Position numbers and translations under genes: made by a program. From a virus, in IMG/VR virus record IMGVR_UViG_3300017917_002228, positions 96,496 to 160,495 of that record: a DNA stretch of 64,000 nucleotides; one strand, written 5' to 3'. The notes below the pieces were generated by a model. That model was not told the origin of the DNA and ran no database searches. It saw nothing but the letters and a program-made list of their open reading frames with translations. Each line of letters begins with the position of its first letter. Within the stretch, counting starts at the first letter, position 1. Below, in pieces: positions 16,146 through 23,278 of the stretch.

Positions 16146-18342
16146 AGATACAAAAAAACTATTATCCGACGCAAAGTTCTATGAGGGGTATGCTAGATTT
16201 GTAGACGAAGAAAAACGATTTGAGACTTGGTCAGAAGCTGTCGATCGTGTTATGAAAATGCATATCGGTTTTTATGCCGATAAAATGTCTACCAAGTTGA
16301 TGGATGCAATCAACGATGCTACCAAAGCATATAAGCAAAAGCTAGTACTCGGCGCCCAGCGTGCATTGCAGTTCGGTGGTGACCAATTACTCAAGCATCA
16401 AATGAAGATGTATAATTGCACTTCTTCTTATGCAGACCGCCCTGCATTTTTTGGTGAGATTTTTTATATTCTTCTCTGCGGTGCTGGTGCTGGTTTTTCA
16501 GTTCAAAAGCATCACATTGAAAAGTTACCAAAGATTGCACCACGTACAAAAGCTCCTAAGACCCACCTCGTAGAAGATTCTATTGAGGGTTGGGCTACGG
16601 CTCTGGATGTTCTTATGTCATCTTTCTTTGAAGATGGTGGTAAGTATCCAGATTATAAAGGCCGTAAAGTTTATTTTGATCTTAGCCAAATTCGTCCGAA
16701 GGGTGCTAAGATCTCCGGAGGGTTTAAAGCACCAGGCTCAGAACCTCTTCGTCGTTCACTGGACCGTATTGAGTATATTTTGACCGGTCTTACTATCCAT
16801 GAAAAAACTGTAGCTTTGAGGCCTATTCATGTTTATGATATTGTTATGCATGCTGCTGATGCTGTACTTTCTGGTGGTGTTCGTCGCAGTGCTACTATTT
16901 GTCTGTTCTCAGCAGACGACGACGAAATGGCTATGGCTAAAACTGGCGATTGGTGGACAACTAACCCTCAGCGTGGCCGCTCTAACAACAGTGCTGTTAT
17001 TGTACGTAATGAAATTACAAGGGATCAGTTTGCCTCCCTTATGAACAGCATTAAGCAGTTTGGTGAACCAGGCTTCTTCTTTGTTGATCATAAAGACATT
17101 ACAACTAATCCATGCGTTGAGATTGGTATGTGGCCTCAGATTGATGGACGATCTGGATGGCAGGGTTGTAACTTGACTGAAATTAATGGCGGGATGTGTG
17201 ATGACGAAGAAACTTTCTATAGGGCTTGTCGCGCTGCTGCTGTTCTTGGAACACTACAGGCAGGCTATACAAATTTCACCTTTCTATCCGACACAACTAA
17301 AGCAATCTTTGATCGTGAAGCACTTCTAGGTGTATCGATCACTGGTTGGATGAACAATCCTAAGACTCTTTTTGATGCTGCTATTTTGGAAAAAGGTGCT
17401 GAGATTGTAAAGCAAACCAATAAAGAAATTGCTGAACTGATCGGTATTAATCCAGCAGCAAGAACAACATGTGTTAAACCATCAGGTAATGCATCTGTTC
17501 TTCTCATGACTGCTTCAGGTATTCATGCCGATCACTCACCGATGTATATTCGTAACATTCAGCTTAATAAAGAGACTGAAGTTGCTAAACTCATCAAGCG
17601 TATTAATCCTAATATGGTTGAAGAGTCTGCTTGGTCAGCTGGTAAGACAGACTATGTTGTCTCTTTCCCAGTTGTATCTAAGACTGGTTCTATCTTTAAA
17701 GATGAACTCATTGGTGTTAAGCATCTTGACCTTATTAAGAAGGCTCAAGAGCATTGGGTCAATGCTGGTACTAATGTTGATCGCTGTTCACATCCTGGTA
17801 TTCGTCATAACGTATCTAATACGGTTATTGTTGATAATTGGGATGAGATTGAAGAGTATGTATTTGCAAATAAAGAATACTTTGCTGGCATCTCATTCCT
17901 TCCTATGACCGGTGATAAGGATTATTTCCAAGCGCCTAATACACAGGTCTTAAAAGCATCCGAGTTGACCGAGAAGTATGGTGCTGGTGCTATTATGGCA
18001 GCTGGTTTGGTTGTTGAAGCTCTTAAGTGCTTTGATAATCTCTGGATTGCTTGTATGACAGCTCACGGCTACGGTGAAGATCTATCTGCAGACAATCACA
18101 CTAATACCATGAAGAAAGACTGGGTCAGACGCTTTAATAAGTTTGCCCAGAACTATTTTGATGGTGATGTCAAGAAGACTGAATACTGCTTCAAGGATGT
18201 TTACCTGCTACATAAATGGGAGAAGATCCAACAAAGCATTCAAGACATCAAATGGGATGAAGAGTTGAAGGAAGTTAGATTCGTAGATGTCGATACATTA
18301 GGCGCTGCAGCTTGTGTAGGTGGTGGATGCGAACTATTCTAA
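16129..18342 (+). CDS. nrdJ: Adenosylcobalamin-dependent (class II) ribonucleotide reductase, monomeric
   Basis: A 737-aa protein, almost the same length as the monomeric class II RTPR of Lactobacillus leichmannii (739 aa). NCT at C97 and GCN at C347 can form the active-site disulphide; NPCVE gives C329 as thiyl-radical Cys and E331 as catalytic Glu; the C-terminal CVGGGC (C729, C734) is the redox relay. No ATP-cone domain and no NrdB-like radical subunit gene nearby. The enzyme reduces ribonucleotides using coenzyme B12 and is oxygen-indifferent, so it supplies dNTPs for phage replication. T4 itself uses class I NrdAB; class II enzymes are known in some T4-superfamily phages of alphaproteobacteria. 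The host must supply B12. A glutaredoxin gene lies at 20630. Confidence 0.92.
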   Translation: MTTAYKDTKKLLSDAKFYEGYARFVDEEKRFETWSEAVDRVMKMHIGFYADKMSTKLMDAINDATKAYKQKLVLGAQRALQFGGDQLLKHQMKMYNCTSSYADRPAFFGEIFYILLCGAGAGFSVQKHHIEKLPKIAPRTKAPKTHLVEDSIEGWATALDVLMSSFFEDGGKYPDYKGRKVYFDLSQIRPKGAKISGGFKAPGSEPLRRSLDRIEYILTGLTIHEKTVALRPIHVYDIVMHAADAVLSGGVRRSATICLFSADDDEMAMAKTGDWWTTNPQRGRSNNSAVIVRNEITRDQFASLMNSIKQFGEPGFFFVDHKDITTNPCVEIGMWPQIDGRSGWQGCNLTEINGGMCDDEETFYRACRAAAVLGTLQAGYTNFTFLSDTTKAIFDREALLGVSITGWMNNPKTLFDAAILEKGAEIVKQTNKEIAELIGINPAARTTCVKPSGNASVLLMTASGIHADHSPMYIRNIQLNKETEVAKLIKRINPNMVEESAWSAGKTDYVVSFPVVSKTGSIFKDELIGVKHLDLIKKAQEHWVNAGTNVDRCSHPGIRHNVSNTVIVDNWDEIEEYVFANKEYFAGISFLPMTGDKDYFQAPNTQVLKASELTEKYGAGAIMAAGLVVEALKCFDNLWIACMTAHGYGEDLSADNHTNTMKKDWVRRFNKFAQNYFDGDVKKTEYCFKDVYLLHKWEKIQQSIQDIKWDEELKEVRFVDVDTLGAAACVGGGCELF

Positions 18343-18503
18343 CACCTTGTAGTGATAACTGTCTGCTAGACGTCTACACCCAGGTTTGTGAAGGGTGTGG
18401 ACGTACAGCAGAAGACATCTATAAGTGGTCTTCTTATACTAATGAAAAACGTAAAGAGATTATGAAGGAGTTAAAGAAGAAGAGAAATCAGTCTTCTTTA
18501 TGA
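18327..18503 (+). CDS. DUF1289-like small Cys protein
   Basis: A 58-aa protein from the ATG at 18327 (an upstream in-frame TTG at 18312 is possible but less likely). CSDNC...CEGCGRTAEDIYKWSSYTNEKR matches the DUF1289 pattern C-x3-C...C-x-G-C-x-R-T-x-x-(E/D)-(I/L)-x-x-W-x-x-(M/Y)-(S/T)-x-x-E/K-R. The Cys set suggests metal or Fe-S binding. It overlaps the end of nrdJ by 16 bases. DUF1289 genes are common in proteobacteria; the function is unknown. The 3' end overlaps the convergent ADP-ribosyltransferase gene. Confidence 0.7.
   Translation: MRTILTPCSDNCLLDVYTQVCEGCGRTAEDIYKWSSYTNEKRKEIMKELKKKRNQSSL
18472..18500. terminator. Hairpin in the convergent gene overlap, possible bidirectional terminator
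   Basis: TAAAGAAGA at 18472-18480 and TCTTCTTTA at 18492-18500 form a 9-bp perfect stem with an 11-base loop. It sits exactly across the overlapping ends of the DUF1289 gene (+) and the ADP-ribosyltransferase gene (-). No long U-run follows on the plus strand, so termination strength is uncertain. Confidence 0.4.
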
Positions 18504-19129
18504 GGTATCATATGGTGAAGAGTGTAAGAACTATGTTCGTGCTTAACCTCTTCACTGCCTACATGTTTCCACTTTTGGCCATGAGCTAGAATATATTCAT
18601 GCTCTGGATCCATAGTTACCTGAGATCTATTTAAACCATCAGCATAGATGCCGTGTTTAGATCCTTTAGCTAAATGAAAATGAATAACATGACCACCGTG
18701 TGCTTTACCGCTAAATTCGGCTGCATGTTGTGGATTTAAAGATGTAGATGTATAATTTTTATTCATCCATACTTTATCGTGAGTATCTTTTCTAGGATCA
18801 ACAGATACACCATGATAAACGTGAACTGAACTATTTAATGGTTTTGTTTTAGTAATAGCATGATCTAATCTTATTCTAGTTCTATCATTTTTAGTAGAAA
18901 GAACTTCACTAGGATGTTTACCTTCATTATAAGCTTTTCTTATCTGCTTATTAATATTCTTACTATCATCGGTATAGTGTTGTAATGCACCAATATGATT
19001 ACCGGTAAAGTCTTTAGGGTCAACTGATTTAGATAACACCTGATGTGCTTTAGTTAGATATTTTTCTTTTGCTAATATATCTAAACGTCTTATATTAGCG
19101 TTTTCTAAAAACATTTTAAACGTAATCAT
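18488..19129 (-). CDS. Mono-ADP-ribosyltransferase
   Basis: A 213-aa protein whose C-terminal half fits the ADP-ribosyltransferase exoenzyme fold (VIP2/Alt-like). Motif 1 is HVYHGVS at 103-109, with His106 where arginine-specific enzymes have Arg. The STS motif is YTSTSLN (S128-T129-S130). The catalytic ExE is PEHEYIL with E176 and E178. N-terminal helices (about 1-95) may bind a target. In T4 such enzymes (Alt, ModA, ModB) modify host RNA polymerase and translation proteins, and Alt is packaged and injected. This gene is alone on the minus strand, behind a perfect late promoter (19149-19156) and the ribosome binding site GGAG, so late synthesis and packaging like Alt is plausible (inference). 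Confidence 0.82.
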   Translation of the reverse strand: MITFKMFLENANIRRLDILAKEKYLTKAHQVLSKSVDPKDFTGNHIGALQHYTDDSKNINKQIRKAYNEGKHPSEVLSTKNDRTRIRLDHAITKTKPLNSSVHVYHGVSVDPRKDTHDKVWMNKNYTSTSLNPQHAAEFSGKAHGGHVIHFHLAKGSKHGIYADGLNRSQVTMDPEHEYILAHGQKWKHVGSEEVKHEHSSYTLHHMIPHKED

Positions 19130-19148
19130 TCTAATCTCCGTTTAAAAA

Positions 19149-19156
19149 TATTTATA
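19149..19156 (-). promoter_or_regulatory. T4-type late promoter TATAAATA
   Basis: Read on the minus strand, TATAAATA occupies 19156-19149. A start about seven bases further on gives a leader of about 12-15 bases containing GGAGAT ahead of the ADP-ribosyltransferase ATG at 19129. All eight positions match the T4 late consensus. Confidence 0.65.
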
Positions 19157-19190
19157 TATATTTGTGATCCACTAATAAAAGAGGATGTAA

Positions 19191-19427
19191 ATGGACTGGG
19201 AAGAAGTAGTACAAATAATTTCTGATTCTGTAAAAGAGCATGAAGTGCGTAGAGCAATCTATAAGAGAATGCTAGAAACACTTGCTGATGATGAACGTGA
19301 TATTAAAGCAGCCTTAGAAATTGATACCGTATTCGATGAAGAGGCTGAAGAATATATCGATTTAGAAGCTTATGATCATGATCTATTTGAAGATGAAGCT
19401 TACGACTACGATCAAGAAGATGAATAA
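19191..19427 (+). CDS. Small acidic protein, unknown
   Basis: A 78-aa, very acidic protein: an amphipathic N-terminal helix (DWEEVVQIISDSVKEHEVRR) and a C-terminal third made mostly of Asp, Glu and Tyr. Ribosome binding site AGAGG precedes the ATG. Acidic small proteins of phages can be DNA mimics or inhibitors of host proteins, but nothing specific is visible here. It is transcribed away from the ADP-ribosyltransferase gene. Confidence 0.6.
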   Translation: MDWEEVVQIISDSVKEHEVRRAIYKRMLETLADDERDIKAALEIDTVFDEEAEEYIDLEAYDHDLFEDEAYDYDQEDE

Positions 19428-19435
19428 ATATCTTC

Positions 19436-19984
19436 ATGAGAGTAATAGGAATAGATTATAGTTTAACATCTCCGAGTATCTGTGTTTATGACTTAAGCGA
19501 TGAGTTTAAGTTAGATAGTTGCAAGTTTTACTATCTAACATCAAATAAGAAGCTTGACATAGACACAGATAACATCCATGGTGATCTTCATACTGATTAT
19601 AAGTCAAATGAAGAGAGATATTATAATATCACCAAATGGGTAATGGATAAGTTACAAGAAGACGATAAAGTCTTTATTGAAGGTTATTCATTAGGTTCTA
19701 CAGGAATGGTATTTAACATTGCTGAGAACTGCGGACTGTTAAAACACTATTTGTGGAAAAATAACTATTCATATGAAATTATACCTCCTACCGTTATCAA
19801 GAAATTTGCTACTGGTAAGGGGAATGCTAACAAAGAAAAAATGCAAGATGCATTTATAAATGAAACAGGATATGATGTGAAGAAGAGATTGAATTTGACT
19901 GATAAGCAGTGGAATCCATCTTCTGATATTATTGACAGTTTCTTTATTTGCAAGTATGGAGTAAAATATGTTACAGAAACTTAA
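19436..19984 (+). CDS. RuvC-like Holliday-junction resolvase
   Basis: A 182-aa protein of the RNase H-fold RuvC type. Catalytic acidic residues can be placed at D7 (GIDYSLTSPS), E82 (IEGYSLGS) and D164/D167 (DIIDSFF). The region PPTVIKKFATGKGNANKEKM is the RuvC-type P-x-x-(V/I)-K-x...G-x-G-x-A-x-K loop. RuvC enzymes cut Holliday junctions. In T4 this task is done by the unrelated gp49 (endonuclease VII), whereas many marine T4-like phages carry a RuvC-type gene instead. Expected role: resolving branched DNA before packaging. Its 3' end overlaps the next small gene by 17 bases. Confidence 0.87.
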   Translation: MRVIGIDYSLTSPSICVYDLSDEFKLDSCKFYYLTSNKKLDIDTDNIHGDLHTDYKSNEERYYNITKWVMDKLQEDDKVFIEGYSLGSTGMVFNIAENCGLLKHYLWKNNYSYEIIPPTVIKKFATGKGNANKEKMQDAFINETGYDVKKRLNLTDKQWNPSSDIIDSFFICKYGVKYVTET

Positions 19985-20162
19985 AGCAGTCTGGGACAAA
20001 ATTGTACATTTCTTTGTCGGTGATTCTGGAACTCAGGTTGTTGTGACTGCTAAGGTCAAGAAACCAAGAGCAACAAAAGGCGCTAAAAAGCCTGCTGCTA
20101 AGCCAGAAAAGCCAGCTAAGGAAGTAAAGAGTGTCAGAACAACAAAGAAAACTTCTAAGTAA
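19968..20162 (+). CDS. Small Lys/Ala/Pro-rich basic protein
   Basis: A 64-aa protein: about 30 residues that can form an amphipathic helix (LKAVWDKIVHFFVG) followed by a highly basic tail of Lys, Ala, Pro and Thr (KKPRATKGAKKPAAKPEK and on), like a histone H1 tail. It probably binds nucleic acid or acts as a disordered linker. It overlaps the resolvase end, which suggests a possible partnership. No family is assigned. Confidence 0.55.
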   Translation: MLQKLKAVWDKIVHFFVGDSGTQVVVTAKVKKPRATKGAKKPAAKPEKPAKEVKSVRTTKKTSK

Positions 20163-20358
20163 TACTATAGCTGTACAAGAGATGGGCCTCCCTATATTAC
20201 ACGGGGAGTGCCCACATTGTAAAAGAGGAAACAGATCACTAGTAATAGTTGATTTCGTTCCTAATAAAAAGCATAATACTGAGAGTACAATGTATATACA
20301 ATGCATTGCATGTTCTGGATTATTTCAATCTAAAGTGAAACACGTAGCTCAGGAATAG
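20131..20358 (+). CDS. Small CxxC zinc-ribbon-like protein
   Basis: 75 aa from the GTG at 20131, which has AGGAAG eight to nine bases upstream; an ATG at 20182 would give a 58-aa version without overlap of the upstream gene. The body has CPHC and CIAC pairs about 37 residues apart, with two beta-strands between (LVIVDFV, MYIQCIA), the layout of a zinc ribbon. Likely a nucleic-acid or protein-binding zinc protein; no specific role can be given. Confidence 0.55.
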   Translation: MSEQQRKLLSNTIAVQEMGLPILHGECPHCKRGNRSLVIVDFVPNKKHNTESTMYIQCIACSGLFQSKVKHVAQE

Positions 20359-20361
20359 ATC

Positions 20362-20637
20362 ATGGCTAAGAAAAAAATCCGCTCAAAGTATACCTCTAAA
20401 GGTCAACGTGCTAATTCCAGTGAAGAGCTTTCGAAAGCTGTTCGTCGTGATATTGCATACCTTGATCGTCTTACTAATCAGCTCAAAGCCTGGTCAAGAG
20501 GTCGTAAGACTATGGTGACGATCGAAAATCCAAATCCAAATGAAACAAACAAGCGCTTTATTAAGGTCGAAGGAAACGTATTCTTTGGTCCGTGGAAGCG
20601 TACAGGCGACGTAATGGGTAAGAATTCTAATGATTGA
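20362..20637 (+). CDS. Conserved small phage protein, unknown
   Basis: A 91-aa basic protein: KKKIRSKYTSKGQRAN, a helix with SEELSKAVRRDIAYLDRL, then KTMVTIENPNPNETNKRFI and GNVFFGPWKRTG. I recall similar short proteins in T4-like marine phages next to glutaredoxin genes. No catalytic motif. The 3' end overlaps the glutaredoxin start by 8 bases. Confidence 0.6.
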   Translation: MAKKKIRSKYTSKGQRANSSEELSKAVRRDIAYLDRLTNQLKAWSRGRKTMVTIENPNPNETNKRFIKVEGNVFFGPWKRTGDVMGKNSND

Positions 20638-20878
20638 AGTATACGGGAAACCTGATTGTGGCTACTGCATCAAAGCAAAAAACATCCTCAAAGAACACGA
20701 AATCCCGTTTAAGTATTACACCGTGGGTCAAGATATTGATGTCGGATCAGTCCTTGAAAGATTCCCTGGTGCTCGTACTGTTCCTATTATCGTTGTCAAC
20801 GGTAATTGGATTGGTGGCTATGATGATTTAAAAGAACATTTAGAGGATACTAGTAATGGATTCGGTGATGATTTCTAA
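20630..20878 (+). CDS. grx: Glutaredoxin
   Basis: An 82-aa thioredoxin-fold protein. The active site is C10-G-Y-C13 (PDCGYC), the cis-Pro loop is ARTVPII and the C-terminal GGYDDL is the glutathione-binding GG(Y/S)DD motif. Glutaredoxins reduce disulphides with glutathione; the obvious client is the C-terminal redox pair of the class II reductase encoded at 16129. It sits in a run of overlapping small genes (8-base overlap upstream, 23-base overlap downstream). Confidence 0.92.
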   Translation: MIEVYGKPDCGYCIKAKNILKEHEIPFKYYTVGQDIDVGSVLERFPGARTVPIIVVNGNWIGGYDDLKEHLEDTSNGFGDDF

Positions 20879-21110
20879 AGGTGAATTGGTTGAAATGCTG
20901 CACGAAGGTGTTATCAGTGTAGCGTTTGAAAAGACTGATGGTACAATGCGCACTATGCGTTGTACTCTACGTGAAGACTATATTACTTCTCATGAAAAGA
21001 AGACTGATCGTACTAAGAAGTCTAATGAAGAAGTTCTTCCAGTATGGGATTTAGACGCTAATAGTTGGCGTTCATTCAGAGTATCTTCAGTTAAAGACGT
21101 TTATAAATAA
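20856..21110 (+). CDS. WYL_2 / DUF2693-like small protein
   Basis: An 84-aa protein with LVEMLHEGVISVAFEKTDGT, then RTMRCTLREDYI and VWDLDANSWRSFRVSSV at the C terminus. This is the layout of the WYL_2 (DUF2693) family, a small SH3-like beta-barrel common in T4-type phages. A ligand-sensing or nucleic-acid role has been suggested for WYL-like folds; none is shown for this one. The start overlaps the glutaredoxin gene by 23 bases. Confidence 0.75.
   Translation: MDSVMISKGELVEMLHEGVISVAFEKTDGTMRTMRCTLREDYITSHEKKTDRTKKSNEEVLPVWDLDANSWRSFRVSSVKDVYK
21102..21109 (+). promoter_or_regulatory. T4-type late promoter TATAAATA
   Basis: All eight bases of the late consensus, overlapping the stop codon of the WYL_2-like gene, 20 bases before the ATG at 21130 and 32 before the ATG at 21142. 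It would drive the small membrane protein gene and possibly the glycosyltransferase gene. It is partly in coding sequence. Confidence 0.5.
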
Positions 21111-21129
21111 TACAACGTAAACGTTTTCA

Positions 21130-21471
21130 ATGGAAATTACAATGTCTGAACCAACATTCTCTGCACCAGTAATGGCAAAAATCATTGCTGGGCTCGGCGG
21201 ATTAGTAGGTGGGACTTTGTTTATGGCATTCTATAGACCAAAGAACGTCTGGGATGCAGCTGTTAGATCCAGTGTTAGCACAACAATGGCTATCATTGGA
21301 TCAGCCCCTCTTCTAAATTATCTTAATCTTTCTTTAAAAACAGATAATATCATAGCTGCAGCTGTATTCATTGGCTTTATATCATGGTCATGTATATCAT
21401 TATTAGCTAAGCTTCTATTAAAAGCACATGATGATAAGGTAAAATGGAAAATACCTTTCATTGAAAAATAA
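21130..21471 (+). CDS. Small membrane protein, unknown
   Basis: A 113-aa protein; the second in-frame ATG at 21142 (MSEPTF) is an equally good start. Membrane segments are likely at about 16-35 (a Gly-rich helix KIIAGLGGLVGGTLFMAF), 48-65 and 75-100 (IIAAAVFIGFISWSCISLLA). The C terminus is basic. A perfect late-promoter octamer stands just upstream. With three helices and late expression a holin-like role is conceivable, but the spanin pair is 6 kb away and no lysis neighbour is here, so it is called unknown. Confidence 0.55.
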   Translation: MEITMSEPTFSAPVMAKIIAGLGGLVGGTLFMAFYRPKNVWDAAVRSSVSTTMAIIGSAPLLNYLNLSLKTDNIIAAAVFIGFISWSCISLLAKLLLKAHDDKVKWKIPFIEK

Positions 21472-21492
21472 TTAACAACGTGAGATTTTGTT

Positions 21493-22470
21493 ATGGAAAA
21501 GAATGAGTTGAATAAAAACGCCCGTGGCGGTACTGAGCTTATGCAAGAACGTCTGCATAAGTCACTTCCTTCTGAACTGTTAGAGCAGTTTCAGATTATT
21601 CCATCTCGCGTTAGAGAATTAGAACCTAACAAGAAGCATATTCTTTGGCTTCACGATCTTCCTCAAGATCCAGAATCAGCACACTTATCAGATATAGCAT
21701 CTAGAGCACGTTTTAGTCGCATTGTGTGTGTATCTGATTGGCAAATGCAGATGTATAACTTGATTGCTGGTGTTCCTTATAACGAATGTGCTGTTATTAA
21801 GAACGCCATCTATCCAATCCCAGTAGAATCTAAACCGTATGATGGTACAGTTCGTCTCATCTATCACACTACTCCTCATCGTGGTCTAGAGATTCTAGTA
21901 CCAGTCTTTGAAGAGCTGTGCAAGATGCATGATAATATTCATCTTGACGTTTATTCAAGCTTTAAAATTTACGGATGGGAAGAGCGTGATCAGCAGTATG
22001 CTGACTTAATTGAACGCTGCAAGAATCATCCTAACATTACCTATCATGGATCAGTATCGAATGAAGAAGTAAGAGAAGCTCTTACAAAGAGCCATATCTT
22101 TGCTTACCCTTGCATTTGGCCTGAGACGTCTTGCTTGGCTGTTATTGAAGCGATGTCTGCAATGAATTTGGTAGTGTGTCCTAATTTTGCTGCACTACCA
22201 GAAACGTGCGCAAACTTTGCAATGATGTATCCGTTTAGAGAAAATAAAAACGTGCATGCAGTTCAATTTGCACACACGTTGAATAATGCTATCGATACTG
22301 TTAAAAATTATTACGACACAGTTAAGCCGCTCCTTGTGTTCCAGAAGCAGTACTTTGACTACTTCTACAACTGGGAACGGCGTAAGTTAGAATGGCAGTA
22401 TTTGTTAGAGTCGCTAGTACCAGCAGCTGAGAGTACTGATATGGGAGAGTTACCCGCCGTTGGCGAGTAA
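21493..22470 (+). CDS. GT-B glycosyltransferase (family 4-like)
   Basis: A 325-aa protein. The N-terminal part has NARGGTELMQERL (the GG sugar-binding loop of GT4 enzymes), LWLHDLPQDP and RIVCVSDWQMQMY. The C-terminal Rossmann domain has RLIYHTTPHRGLEIL, YHGSVSNEEV and the donor-binding motif PCIWPETSCLAVIEAM, i.e. the (E/P)-x7-E pattern of retaining GT-B enzymes. It moves a sugar from a nucleotide-sugar donor to an unknown acceptor, which in T4-type phages could be DNA, a virion protein or the host surface. A second, larger glycosyltransferase is at 60838. The 3' end overlaps the convergent gene by 21 bases. Confidence 0.87.
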   Translation: MEKNELNKNARGGTELMQERLHKSLPSELLEQFQIIPSRVRELEPNKKHILWLHDLPQDPESAHLSDIASRARFSRIVCVSDWQMQMYNLIAGVPYNECAVIKNAIYPIPVESKPYDGTVRLIYHTTPHRGLEILVPVFEELCKMHDNIHLDVYSSFKIYGWEERDQQYADLIERCKNHPNITYHGSVSNEEVREALTKSHIFAYPCIWPETSCLAVIEAMSAMNLVVCPNFAALPETCANFAMMYPFRENKNVHAVQFAHTLNNAIDTVKNYYDTVKPLLVFQKQYFDYFYNWERRKLEWQYLLESLVPAAESTDMGELPAVGE

Positions 22471-22848
22471 GTCTTTCTTGAGAGACTCAACAGCCCATTT
22501 GCCGAGCTCGGTAAACAAAATACCGCGCTCCCAAACCCAATGCTCAATATCCTGTCCATGTTGAAACTCCTCAATAGGAGTCATCCAGCGAAGAGCTGTC
22601 TCTCTATCACAGCCCTTGCCTACTTTCATAATTTCAGTGAGCTCACGCTCAAACTCTGCAACAGCTTCTGCTTCAATACGCTGATCTTCTTGCCAACGAT
22701 ATTCGAGTTCAACAGCAAGACCATCCCAGATCTTCTGCTTTCGAGCATCATCAGCCTTATTCCACATATACCAGAAGTCCTCACGAGGACGCCAGCCACG
22801 AGCATCTTTGTGAAGATCTGAAATAATGCTCTCATCGAATGTGTACAT
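22450..22848 (-). CDS. Conserved phage protein, unknown
   Basis: 132 aa starting at the ATG at 22848, which has AAGGAGAG at a good distance; an upstream in-frame ATG at 22866 would put that ribosome binding site inside the gene. It is rich in Trp, Glu and Arg (FWYMWNKADDARKQKIW, LAVELEYRWQEDQRIEAEAV) and largely helical. No family with known function is recognised. It is read from its own promoter (22872-22900) divergently from the 23040 gene, as an isolated minus-strand gene in a plus-strand region, the usual pattern of early phage host-takeover genes. Confidence 0.65.
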   Translation of the reverse strand: MYTFDESIISDLHKDARGWRPREDFWYMWNKADDARKQKIWDGLAVELEYRWQEDQRIEAEAVAEFERELTEIMKVGKGCDRETALRWMTPIEEFQHGQDIEHWVWERGILFTELGKWAVESLKKDLLANGG

Positions 22849-22871
22849 ATCATCTCTCCTTATCATAACAT

Positions 22872-22900
22872 ATAATATGATATGCTCAAAATTAGTGCAA
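22872..22900 (-). promoter_or_regulatory. Sigma70-like promoter, left member of a divergent pair
   Basis: On the minus strand: -35 TTGCAC (22900-22895), 17-base spacer, -10 TATTAT (22877-22872), then about 24 bases to the ATG at 22848. Its -35 and adjacent bases are a copy of the plus-strand promoter at 22983-23011. Confidence 0.7.
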
Positions 22901-22994
22901 CTGTTTTTATAAAAAAACTAACCCATTGAAATCATTGAGTTTTTTAGATTTAAACTGTTGAAAAACGTGTATTTTTACGTAGTTGCACTAATTT
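22889..22994. repeat. 14-bp inverted repeat carrying both -35 boxes
   Basis: AAATTAGTGCAACT at 22889-22902 and AGTTGCACTAATTT at 22981-22994 are perfect inverse copies 78 bases apart. Each contains the TTGCAC -35 box of one of the divergent promoters. The DNA between has long A and T tracts and an inner inverted pair AAAAAACT/AGTTTTTT. This may be a duplicated operator or activator site on curved DNA. Confidence 0.65.
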
Positions 22995-23011
22995 CATAGA
23001 TATGCTATGAT
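22983..23011 (+). promoter_or_regulatory. Sigma70-like promoter, right member of a divergent pair
   Basis: -35 TTGCAC (22983-22988), 17-base spacer ending in TGC, -10 TATGAT (23006-23011): an extended -10 promoter with ideal spacing. It points at the small gene starting at 23040. Confidence 0.72.
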
Positions 23012-23039
23012 ATATGTCTAGGTAGCTATGGAGAGTAAA

Positions 23040-23222
23040 ATGTTTAACAACTACTTCACAAACTACTTCTCAAACTTCAAAAATGCACTAACAGACTACT
23101 ACAACGATCCTTTCTTTCCTCTCTCAGAAGAAAAATGGTATAAAAAACCAGTAGTAGTAGTAGATGGTTTCTTTTACATACTCCTCAACAAAAAAGAAAC
23201 CAGAGATATCTATAACGATTAA
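23040..23222 (+). CDS. Small Asn/Phe/Tyr-rich protein, unknown
   Basis: 60 aa from the ATG at 23040, which has GGAGAG four bases upstream; the ATG at 23028 would contain that ribosome binding site. The N-terminal half is rich in Asn, Tyr and Phe (NNYFTNYFSNFKNALTDYYND) and the C-terminal half has a KPVVVVDGFFYILL strand pair. It stands alone between a strong promoter (22983-23011) and a hairpin (23235-23256), so it forms its own transcription unit. This pattern suggests an early, highly expressed effector. No homologue is recognised. Confidence 0.65.
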   Translation: MFNNYFTNYFSNFKNALTDYYNDPFFPLSEEKWYKKPVVVVDGFFYILLNKKETRDIYND

Positions 23223-23234
23223 TCATATAATAAT

Positions 23235-23256
23235 AGAGAGGGATAATACCCTCTCT
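23235..23256 (+). terminator. Hairpin after the 23040 gene
   Basis: AGAGAGGG at 23235-23242 pairs with CCCTCTCT at 23249-23256 (8 bp, 6-base loop ATAATA), followed by T/C-rich TCCTTCCTCT. It lies 13 bases after the stop codon at 23222. The U-run is interrupted, so it may be a weak terminator or an RNA-stabilising hairpin. Confidence 0.55.
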
Positions 23257-23278
23257 TCCTTCCTCTATAGGGTGTACT

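Noticed and set aside
16129-18342. Class I ribonucleotide reductase NrdA
   Set aside because: No ATP cone or NrdB gene beside it, and the length and C-terminal CVGGGC match monomeric class II enzymes.
19424-19430. ATAAATA just before the RuvC-like gene as a late promoter
   Set aside because: It is the stop codon region of the acidic protein gene and lies 5 bases from the next start codon, leaving no leader; chance match in AT-rich DNA.
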